Shown here: one piece after another, positions 15,427 to 20,423 of the stretch
Position numbering within the stretch: the first letter of the stretch is position 1
Layout: each line of letters begins with the position of its first letter
From: an uncultured Collinsella sp.
GTDB lineage: Bacteria; Actinomycetota; Coriobacteriia; Coriobacteriales; Coriobacteriaceae
Assembly: GCA_900547765.1 (NCBI GenBank)
Contig: URIA01000042.1
Location: 1-20,423, forward strand
Direction: 5' to 3'
Length of the DNA stretch: 20,423 bases
Translations under genes and position numbers: made by a program
Notes under the pieces: model-generated
What the model was told of the DNA's origin: nothing
What the model saw: the letters and a program-made list of their open reading frames with translations, nothing else
The model's database searches: none

Positions 15427-15855
15427 TTAGTGGCAGCTGCAGCCCTCGTGACCCTCGTTCTCGTGATGGCCGTGGCAACCGCAGGATCCGCCGTGCTCAT
15501 GGATGTGCTCGTGGTCGTGGCCATGGCAATCGCAGGTGGCCTCGCCGGTCTGCGCGAGCGTGCCGGCAATGAGGGCCTCGACGCAGGCATCGCAGCTGCC
15601 CTGGGCGCCCGCATAGACCGTGATGCCGGCTTGGGCAAGCGCGTTGATAGCGCCGCCGCCGATACCGCCGCAAATGAGCGTGTCAACGCCACCTTTGGCA
15701 AGCAGGCCCGCCAAGGCGCCGTGGCCGGTGCCGCCGGTGCCTACGACCTGCTCGTTGAGCACCTTGCCATCCTGGATGTCGTAGATCTTGAACTGCTCGC
15801 TGCGGCCAAAGTGCATAAAGATGTTGCCGTTGTCGTACGTCGTTGCCACCCTCAT
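15427..15855 (-). CDS. Possible separate NifX-domain protein from an internal in-frame start
   Basis: On the minus strand AAAGGAGGT (15871-15863) lies 7 nt before an in-frame ATG at 15855, the strongest Shine-Dalgarno sequence in this locus and exactly at the junction of the DUF134 and NifX domains. Initiation there gives a 142-residue protein starting MRVATTYDNGN, the natural N-terminus of a stand-alone NifX-type protein. No stop codon separates it from DUF134, so the gene may yield both a fusion and a free NifX domain. It is listed as an alternative product nested in the longer gene; whether it is made cannot be decided from sequence. Confidence 0.55.
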   Translation of the reverse strand: MRVATTYDNGNIFMHFGRSEQFKIYDIQDGKVLNEQVVGTGGTGHGALAGLLAKGGVDTLICGGIGGGAINALAQAGITVYAGAQGSCDACVEALIAGTLAQTGEATCDCHGHDHEHIHEHGGSCGCHGHHENEGHEGCSCH

Positions 15856-16191
15856 GGTGTCGACCTCCTTTGCTGGCCATGCGGCCGTTGTCGTGGTGAT
15901 GGGGGAGTATGCGATATTGCCGCCCTCGATAACGAGCGCCCGTCCGTTGACCAGCGCATCGGCCACCTTGCGATGCGCGCGGCTGCAGATTGCCGTCACC
16001 GTGGCGCGGGCAATGCCCATGTGCTGGGCGACTGCCTCTTGGTTAAGGCCTTCCAAGTCGCACAGGCGCAGCACCTCGAGCTCGTCGACTGTCATATCGA
16101 TGGCATCGCCGCTCGCCAGGCCATCGGGGGTAAAACCACGATATTCGGGGATGATCCCGACGCGGCGCAGTTTCTCGCGTCTTCCTGCCAT
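15427..16191 (-). CDS. DUF134 HTH domain fused to a NifX/NafY-type metal-cluster-binding domain with His/Cys-rich tail
   Basis: A 254-residue protein of two domains. Residues about 1-100 match DUF134 (PF02001): RRVGIIPEYRGFTP, TVDELEVLRLCDLEGLNQE, a helix-turn-helix around AQHMGIARATVTAI, then RKVADALVNGRALVIEGG. Residues 113-254 match the dinitrogenase Fe-Mo cofactor family (NifX/NafY): RVATTYDNGNIFMHFGRSEQF and the GGIGGGAINAL loop. The C-terminus is 35 residues with 11 His and 6 Cys. ATG 16191 has AAGGAG (16202-16197) 5 nt upstream. No nif genes are present, so nitrogen fixation is not implied; small NifX-like proteins occur widely near Fe-S and metal genes. Likely a metal- or cluster-responsive regulator; ligand unknown. 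See the internal start at 15855. Confidence 0.88.
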   Translation of the reverse strand: MAGRREKLRRVGIIPEYRGFTPDGLASGDAIDMTVDELEVLRLCDLEGLNQEAVAQHMGIARATVTAICSRAHRKVADALVNGRALVIEGGNIAYSPITTTTAAWPAKEVDTMRVATTYDNGNIFMHFGRSEQFKIYDIQDGKVLNEQVVGTGGTGHGALAGLLAKGGVDTLICGGIGGGAINALAQAGITVYAGAQGSCDACVEALIAGTLAQTGEATCDCHGHDHEHIHEHGGSCGCHGHHENEGHEGCSCH

Positions 16192-16205
16192 GCGCACTCC
16201 TTATC

Positions 16206-16217
16206 TGACATATGTCA
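16206..16217. promoter_or_regulatory. Operator-like palindrome 1 (TGACATATGTCA)
   Basis: A perfect 12-bp dyad located at the expected transcription start of the minus-strand DUF134-NifX gene, between its -10 element and its ribosome-binding site. A protein bound here would block transcription. It shares CATATGTCA with the second dyad at 16256-16273. Confidence 0.6.
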
Positions 16218-16222
16218 ACAAT

Positions 16223-16250
16223 AGAATAGCGAACGTGCAGATTTGCGCAA
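16223..16250 (-). promoter_or_regulatory. Promoter of the DUF134-NifX gene
   Basis: On the minus strand TTGCGC (plus positions 16250-16245) and TATTCT (16228-16223) are separated by 16 bp. The expected start near 16216 gives a leader of about 25 nt with AAGGAG. The promoter lies exactly between the two palindromes. Confidence 0.55.
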
Positions 16251-16255
16251 TGAAT

Positions 16256-16273
16256 TTCTGGCATATGTCAGAA
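16256..16273. promoter_or_regulatory. Operator-like palindrome 2 (TTCTGGCATATGTCAGAA)
   Basis: An 18-bp dyad with one mismatched pair, sharing CATATGTCA with the palindrome at 16206-16217. The centres are 53 bp apart, about five helical turns, so both sites face the same side of the DNA. It lies just upstream of the DUF134-NifX -35 element and about 45 bp upstream of the thyA -10-like element. Confidence 0.6.
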
Positions 16274-16317
16274 AATGAGGGCTTATGTTTGGGCTGTGGG
16301 GCCGCGTGCGCCTGGGC

Positions 16318-16323
16318 TACAAT
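16318..16323 (+). promoter_or_regulatory. Possible -10 element of thyA
   Basis: TACAAT lies 35 bp upstream of the thyA ATG in the divergent intergenic region. No clear -35 is present at 16-18 bp upstream, where the sequence is G-rich. Confidence 0.35.
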
Positions 16324-16357
16324 GAATCTCGCTTGTAGGCGACTGACAGGAGGGTCA

Positions 16358-17206
16358 ATGAGCAAAGCTGATCAACAGTTTGTAACCATGTGCCGCGATA
16401 TCTTGGACCATGGCACCACCACCGAGGGCCAAAAGGTCCGCCCGGTGTGGGAGGACGGCACCCCTGCCTATACCATTAAAAACTTTGGTGTCACGGCGCG
16501 CTATGATCTGCGCGAGGAGTTCCCCGCGCTCACCCTGCGTCGTACGGCGCTTAAGTCTGCCATGGACGAGATTCTGTGGATCTATCAAAAGAAGTCCAAT
16601 AACGTCCATGACCTCAACAGCCATATCTGGGATGAGTGGGCCGATGAGACCGGTTCCATCGGTAAAGCCTACGGCTATCAGATTGGTCAGAAGAGCCATT
16701 ACGCCGAGGGCGACTTCGACCAGATTGACCGTGTACTGTACGACCTTAAGCACACGCCGTATAGTCGCCGCATTATGACCAATACGTACGTGTTTAGCGA
16801 TCTGTCCGAGATGCACCTTTATCCATGCGCCTATAGCGTGACCTATAACGTGACGCAGCGTCCTCAGGACGACAAGCCGACGCTCAACATGATTCTCAAC
16901 CAGCGCAGCCAGGACATTTTGGCCGCGAACAACTGGAACGTGTGCCAGTACGCCATTTTGCTGATGATGGTCGCGCAGTCGGTCGATATGATTCCCGGTG
17001 AGCTGCTGCACGTGATCGCCGACGCCCATATCTATGATCGTCATGTCGATATCGTCCGCGAGCTTATCGAGCGTCCGCAGTTTGCGGCACCCAAGGTAAC
17101 GCTCAACCCCGATGTGCATGACTTCTATGCGTTTACGACCGATGACCTGATCGTCGAGGGCTATGAGCACGGCCCGCAGGTCAAGAACATTCCCATTGCG
17201 GTGTAG
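16358..17206 (+). CDS. thyA: Thymidylate synthase ThyA
   Basis: A 282-residue thymidylate synthase, converting dUMP to dTMP with methylene-tetrahydrofolate. The catalytic cysteine is Cys157 in LYPCAYSV, and NQRSQDILAANNWNVCQYA is the following dUMP-binding region. The E. coli-type PPCH is PCAY here, and the YGYQI segment lacks the usual Trp-Arg. This form is, from recollection of the family, common in clostridial and related gut bacteria, so I regard it as functional. ATG 16358 is 4 nt after AGGAGG (16348-16353); the frame is open upstream but unrelated to the family. folA follows after 9 bp, so synthase and reductase that regenerates its cofactor are co-transcribed. Confidence 0.95.
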   Translation: MSKADQQFVTMCRDILDHGTTTEGQKVRPVWEDGTPAYTIKNFGVTARYDLREEFPALTLRRTALKSAMDEILWIYQKKSNNVHDLNSHIWDEWADETGSIGKAYGYQIGQKSHYAEGDFDQIDRVLYDLKHTPYSRRIMTNTYVFSDLSEMHLYPCAYSVTYNVTQRPQDDKPTLNMILNQRSQDILAANNWNVCQYAILLMMVAQSVDMIPGELLHVIADAHIYDRHVDIVRELIERPQFAAPKVTLNPDVHDFYAFTTDDLIVEGYEHGPQVKNIPIAV

Positions 17207-17215
17207 GTGGTGCTC

Positions 17216-17734
17216 ATGACGTGTAAGCTATCTGCTATCGTCGCCGTGTGTGACGATTGGGGCATTGGGTGCGAGGGCGACATGGTGGTGTCCAATCGCG
17301 CCGATATGCGCCATTTTGTGGCCTGCACCAAGGGCTGCCCGGTTATCATGGGACGCAAGACGCTGCTGAGTTTTCCCGGCGGGCGTCCTCTCAAGAACCG
17401 CCGCAATATCGTGCTTACGCGCGATATGGGCTTTACCCACGAGGGCGTCGACGTGGTGCATAGCGTTGACGAAGCGCTCTCTGCGGTTGCCGATGAGCTC
17501 GTTGCCTGGGTGATCGGTGGCGGCGATGTCTATCGGCAGTTTTTGCCGTACTGCGTGGAGGCCGAGGTCACTCATAACCACTGCGTCCATCCCGTGGACA
17601 CGTACTTTCCCGACTTGGACGCCGATCCCGCGTGGGAGATTGCGCAGCGTAGCGGGGTCGCGACGATTGCCGCCGGTGAGGGTGACGAGGGCGTCGATTA
17701 TGAGTTCGTGACGTATCGTCGCATCGAGGCGTAA
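17216..17734 (+). CDS. folA: Dihydrofolate reductase
   Basis: A 172-residue NADPH-dependent reductase that returns dihydrofolate made by ThyA to tetrahydrofolate. Recognisable parts are LSAIVAVCDDWGIGCEGDM at the N-terminus (dihydrofolate/Met20 loop region), an acidic residue in NRADMRHF at the substrate-proton position, VIMGRKTLLSF, the NADPH-binding WVIGGGDVYRQFL, and DTYFPDLD near the end. The Met20 loop reads GDMVVSNRAD in place of the usual N-x-x-PW, an unusual active-site loop. ATG 17216 lies 5 nt after GGTGG (17206-17210); GTG 17207 directly after the thyA stop is a weaker choice. Confidence 0.92.
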   Translation: MTCKLSAIVAVCDDWGIGCEGDMVVSNRADMRHFVACTKGCPVIMGRKTLLSFPGGRPLKNRRNIVLTRDMGFTHEGVDVVHSVDEALSAVADELVAWVIGGGDVYRQFLPYCVEAEVTHNHCVHPVDTYFPDLDADPAWEIAQRSGVATIAAGEGDEGVDYEFVTYRRIEA

Positions 17735-17752
17735 ATCGTCTGGCGTGAACGG

Positions 17753-17758
17753 TATCAT
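17753..17758 (+). promoter_or_regulatory. Possible -10 element after folA
   Basis: TATCAT preceded by ACGG lies 18 bp after the folA stop. A second candidate, TATAGA, is at 17806-17811, closer to the methyltransferase start. Neither has a good -35. Confidence 0.25.
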
Positions 17759-17776
17759 CGGGTTGATTGAATGCAT

Positions 17777-17803
17777 GGGGCGGCGCTTAGCGTCGCCTCG
17801 TTT
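17777..17803 (+). terminator. Probable intrinsic terminator of thyA-folA
   Basis: GGGGCGGCGC (17777-17786) pairs with GCGTCGCCTC (17790-17799), ten pairs including two G-T pairs, with a 3-nt TTA loop, followed by GTTT. The T run is short, so termination may be partial. Confidence 0.6.
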
Positions 17804-17843
17804 GGTATAGATGTGCTGTAAAGAAGGGTGCGGGCTGGCTGCT

Positions 17844-18758
17844 ATGACTGATGCCGTTGAGGTTCTGCGAATTGATTCGCTCGAGGACGAGCGGCTCGAT
17901 GCCTACGTGCGACTGACCGAGCGTGAGCTTCGCTGCGTGCTGGAGCCGCAAAAGGGCATCTTTATTGCGGAGAGCGCCAAGGTCATCGAGCGTGCCGTGC
18001 GCGCCGGATATGAGCCGGTGAGCTTTCTTCTGGGCGAGCGCTGGCTCGACCAGATGATGCCGCTGTTTGACCAGCTTGTCGTGCGCGAGGGAGCGGGTCC
18101 GGTTCCCGTGTTCGTGGCCTCCATGGAGCTCATGGAGCAGTTGACGGGCTTTAACGTGACGCGCGGCGCGCTGGCGGCGTTCCGTCGCCCGCGTCAGATT
18201 CCGGTTGATGAGTTCTTGGGCGGCGTCGTCGAGGCGGCGGGGGATCGTCCGGTGCGCGTGTGCGTGCTTGAGGGTATTGTCGATCACACCAATGTTGGCG
18301 CGATTTTCCGCTCGGCTGCCGCATTGAACGTTGACGGTATTTTGGTCAGCCCGACGTGCTGCGACCCGCTGTACCGTCGCTCGGCCCGCGTGAGCATGGG
18401 CACCGTGTTTCAGGTGCCGTGGACGCGCATTGGCAGCGAGGCTCGTGTGTGGCCGCATGATGGCCTGAGCGCGTTGCACGATGCCGGTTTTTCGTGTGCC
18501 GCTATGGCGTTGACGGACGATTCCGTATCGCTGGACGATCCCGTGCTGCAGGAGATTGACCGCTTGGCAATCTTTATGGGTACCGAGGGTGCCGGCTTGG
18601 GCGCCAAGACCATTGCCGGCTGTGACCACGCGGTGCGCATTCCGATGGCGCACGGGGTCGATTCGCTTAACGTGGCCGCGGCGAGCGCCGTCGCCTTTTG
18701 GCAGCTGTGCCCGCACGTGAGCAATGAGTATCACTACCAGCCGGGTTTGTATCACTAG
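17844..18758 (+). CDS. TrmH/SpoU family RNA 2'-O-methyltransferase
   Basis: A 304-residue SPOUT-class methyltransferase. The N-terminal part (about 1-135) resembles the substrate-binding domain that precedes SpoU catalytic domains. The three knot motifs are present: DHTNVGAIFRSAAAL (about 145-159), IFMGTEGAGLG (about 242-252) and IPMAHGVDSLNVAAASAVAF (about 265-284). It should 2'-O-methylate a ribose in rRNA or tRNA using SAM; the exact target cannot be read from sequence. ATG 17844 is preferred because homology begins soon after it, with AAGAAGGG about 15 nt upstream. ATG 17811 is in frame but lies at the likely transcription start and would add 11 Cys/Gly-rich residues. Confidence 0.88.
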   Translation: MTDAVEVLRIDSLEDERLDAYVRLTERELRCVLEPQKGIFIAESAKVIERAVRAGYEPVSFLLGERWLDQMMPLFDQLVVREGAGPVPVFVASMELMEQLTGFNVTRGALAAFRRPRQIPVDEFLGGVVEAAGDRPVRVCVLEGIVDHTNVGAIFRSAAALNVDGILVSPTCCDPLYRRSARVSMGTVFQVPWTRIGSEARVWPHDGLSALHDAGFSCAAMALTDDSVSLDDPVLQEIDRLAIFMGTEGAGLGAKTIAGCDHAVRIPMAHGVDSLNVAAASAVAFWQLCPHVSNEYHYQPGLYH

Positions 18759-18811
18759 GCAGTTTTCCGCACCGCGCTCTAATTCGGGGTGTTTCGGTCG
18801 CCGCCAGTCGG

Positions 18812-18825
18812 TGCTAAGCTAGTAT
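18812..18825 (+). promoter_or_regulatory. Possible promoter of the MATE gene
   Basis: TGC-TAAGCT (18812-18820) is an extended -10-like string, and TAGTAT (18820-18825) overlaps its end. It sits about 60 bp upstream of the GTG start in the 124-bp gap after the methyltransferase gene. No -35 is clear. The rest of the gap shows nothing else. Confidence 0.3.
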
Positions 18826-18882
18826 TGGCTTTGGTCTTAAATTGCCGTTATGTTGTTTGACGTATGCTGGCGGGGAGGGCGT

Positions 18883-20232
18883 GTGGCTAAGAAATCTACG
18901 GCTATCGATGTAACGCAGGGTGTCATTTGGCAACAGCTGCTGTCGCTGTGCGTTCCCATCTTTTTTAGTTCGTTTTTTCAGCAGGCCTACACGCTTATCG
19001 GTACGTATATCGTTGGCCAGTTTGGCGGCAAGCTCGCGCTGGGTGGCATTCAAGCCACGATGGTGCTCACCGAGCTCTGCATTGGCTTTTGCGTTGGCGT
19101 CGGCGCCGGCTGCGCGGTCATTACCGGTCAGTATTTTGGCCAGCACGATGATGAGCGACTGAGTCGTTCGGTCCATACAGCCATGACGCTCGCGCTGGTG
19201 GGCGGTATCGCTTTCTCGATTCTTGGCATAGTGTTCGTTGAGCCCATGCTGGTGCTTATGAACACGCCGCATGAACTATTGGCCGAGGGTGTGGCCTATG
19301 CTCGCTGTTATTTTGCCGCGATGGTTGCGGCGCTGCTGCTGAATATGGGAACCGCACTGCTGCGTGCCGTGGGCGACACGCGCGGGCCCGCCGTGATCAT
19401 TGCCTCTGGCTGCCTTGTTAACGTGGTGCTGGATATCATCTTTGTCGCTGTGTTGCATATGGAGGCGCTGGGCTGCGGCATCGCAGTGGCGCTGACCATT
19501 TGCTCCAATGCAACGATGATCGTGTTGCGCATGATGCGCGCTCCGGGTGCATGGCGTCTTTCGCTGTCTAAGCTCGGTATCGATCGCGGTATTTGCAAGA
19601 GTATGATCTCGTGTGGTCTGCCACTCGGTTTTCAATCGGCTGCCTATTCGATCTCGAACGTGCTGATCCAGGTGTCGGTTAATTCGTTTGGCGCCGATGT
19701 CACGACTGCTTGGGGTCTATCTGGGCGCCTGGATGGCATTATCTGGATGGTGACCGAGGCGCTCGGCGTATCGATCACTACGTTCTCGGCGCAGAACTTT
19801 GGCGCGCGCAACTACGAGCGCATGCGCAAGGGCTACCATACGTCGCTCGTGCTGTCGTTTATGCTCATTGGTGGCCTGTCTGCCGTGCTGCTGGTGTTCT
19901 CGGGTCCGTTGTCGCGTCTGTTTGTCGACGATGCTTCGATTTCGGCGTACACCACGACCATCCTCCATTTCATTGCGCCGTTCTATGCGATTTTCTCGAT
20001 TATCGAGAACGCCTCGGGTTCCATCCGCGGCGCCGGCGTGAGTCTGCAGCCTATGATGCTCACCATCTTTGGCACCGTCGTACTCAGAGTGATTTGGGTG
20101 TTTGCGATCATGCCCTTCGATCCGTCGCTCGAGCATCTACTGCTGGTCTACCCCGTAACCTGGCTCATCACGGCCACGCTGTTCACCATCTACCACCACA
20201 GCGGCAACTGGCTAGGTCGCGCCACCGCCTAG
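18883..20232 (+). CDS. MATE family multidrug/organic cation antiporter
   Basis: A 449-residue, strongly hydrophobic protein of the size and pattern of MATE exporters (about 12 membrane helices in two halves). Family hallmarks include the N-terminal IWQQLLSLCVPIFFSSFFQQAYT, GVGAGCAVITGQYFGQ in the first half, LLRAVGDTRGPA between, and the repeat-half AQNFGARNYERMRKGY with IRGAGVSLQP. It would export drugs or metabolites using a sodium or proton gradient; substrate cannot be inferred. GTG 18883 is chosen because GGAGG (18874-18878) lies 4 nt before it. ATG 18850 is in frame but has no ribosome-binding site and adds a polar segment. Apparently monocistronic and independent of its neighbours. Confidence 0.9.
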   Translation: MAKKSTAIDVTQGVIWQQLLSLCVPIFFSSFFQQAYTLIGTYIVGQFGGKLALGGIQATMVLTELCIGFCVGVGAGCAVITGQYFGQHDDERLSRSVHTAMTLALVGGIAFSILGIVFVEPMLVLMNTPHELLAEGVAYARCYFAAMVAALLLNMGTALLRAVGDTRGPAVIIASGCLVNVVLDIIFVAVLHMEALGCGIAVALTICSNATMIVLRMMRAPGAWRLSLSKLGIDRGICKSMISCGLPLGFQSAAYSISNVLIQVSVNSFGADVTTAWGLSGRLDGIIWMVTEALGVSITTFSAQNFGARNYERMRKGYHTSLVLSFMLIGGLSAVLLVFSGPLSRLFVDDASISAYTTTILHFIAPFYAIFSIIENASGSIRGAGVSLQPMMLTIFGTVVLRVIWVFAIMPFDPSLEHLLLVYPVTWLITATLFTIYHHSGNWLGRATA

Positions 20233-20255
20233 CTCATCCGTCGGATACCCCTGAT

Positions 20256-20324
20256 AAGTTGCGGTGAAATAGTTCCTGAAAAGCCCTTGCGGACCGTCAA
20301 ACAAGTACTATTCCACCGCAACTT
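20256..20324. repeat. Imperfect inverted repeat with 18-bp arms
   Basis: AAGTTGCGGTGAAATAGT (20256-20273) is the reverse complement of ACTATTCCACCGCAACTT (20307-20324) except for one base, with a 33-bp spacer. There is no T run, so a terminator is unlikely. Arms of this length with a short spacer fit a REP/MITE-like intergenic repeat or a structured RNA. No coding potential is seen in the spacer. Confidence 0.6.
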
Positions 20325-20423
20325 CCTTATGAGCTGTAGGTGTTGGCGGAAAACGAATCAATTAGTATGGCTCTGTTAGACCAGGATTGACATGCCGACC
20401 TGCCGGCTAACTCGCCGTCTCCC
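20325..20423. other. Unassigned sequence at the right edge
   Basis: No gene, promoter or terminator can be supported here. On the minus strand two frames are open from the edge, one stopping at 20376 and one continuing towards 20330, so the tail of a convergent gene is possible. Neither tail is recognisable. A GCCGACCTGCCGGC dyad lies near 20394-20407. Confidence 0.25.

Noticed and set aside
15427..16191. Nitrogen fixation locus suggested by the NifX-type domain
   Set aside because: No nifHDK, nifB, nifE/N or other nif genes are present; NifX-like small domains are common in non-diazotrophs.
15373..16224. 283-codon plus-strand frame opposite the DUF134-NifX gene
   Set aside because: The minus strand has two recognisable domains and Shine-Dalgarno sequences; the plus-strand translation is Ala/Val/Leu-rich and matches nothing.
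15788..16357. N-terminal extension of thyA across the divergent promoter region
   Set aside because: ThyA homology begins at 16358 after AGGAGG; the upstream frame overlaps the minus-strand gene and promoter.
20376..20423. Minus-strand C-terminus of a convergent gene ending at 20376
   Set aside because: Only 15 codons are visible, with no recognisable sequence; an alternative frame is also open, so it is mentioned only as a possibility.

Overview
The window is about 20.4 kb of GC-rich bacterial chromosome. It is mostly a dense co-directional (+) block of housekeeping genes, with no phage, plasmid, IS or CRISPR signature. The gene order (Asp23/YloU, FakA, RecG, ..., PlsX, AcpP, RNase III, Smc, FtsY, Ffh) is the Bacillota-type order. 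A DivIVA/SepIVA-like coiled-coil gene followed by DUF177 just upstream of the rpmF/rnc/smc block is the arrangement known from Actinomycetota. High GC, GTG/TTG starts, clostridial-type ThyA and this mixed synteny suggest a gut Coriobacteriia, for example Collinsella. The taxonomic call is inference; no rRNA is present.

Layout. Positions 1-260 hold a palindrome at the window edge, a strong sigma70-like promoter, tRNA-Asn(GTT) and its terminator. Positions 418-5794 hold an Asp23-family gene, fakA, recG, rsmD and coaD, tightly packed with overlapping recG/rsmD and rsmD/coaD. Positions 5863-7158 hold a small coiled-coil protein, yceD (DUF177) and rpmF (L32, only 59 codons). Positions 7246-15311 hold plsX, acpP, rnc, smc, ftsY and ffh, with terminator-like hairpins in front of plsX and acpP. 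A 15-bp perfect hairpin closes the block. Positions 15427-16191 (minus strand) hold a DUF134 helix-turn-helix domain fused in frame to a NifX/NafY-type domain with a His/Cys-rich tail. Its divergent promoter region carries two matching palindromes 53 bp apart. Positions 16358-17734 hold thyA and folA, 17844-18758 a TrmH/SpoU rRNA methyltransferase, and 18883-20232 a MATE exporter. The last 190 bp hold a long imperfect inverted repeat and otherwise unassigned sequence.

How the genes fit together. FakA (fatty-acid kinase), PlsX (acyl-ACP/acyl-phosphate interconversion) and AcpP form the acyl-activation part of phospholipid synthesis. coaD makes the CoA precursor needed for the ACP prosthetic group. 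RsmD, YceD, L32, RNase III and the SpoU enzyme serve ribosome assembly. Ffh and FtsY are the SRP and its receptor. Smc handles chromosome organisation. ThyA and FolA close the thymidylate/folate cycle.

The most interesting non-routine locus is the DUF134-NifX gene. It has a strong Shine-Dalgarno and ATG exactly at the domain junction (two products from one frame?), a metal-binding-looking tail, and paired operator-like palindromes bracketing its own promoter. The longest gene-free stretches (224-417, 16192-16357, 20233-20423) are all under 200 bp and are described as features.
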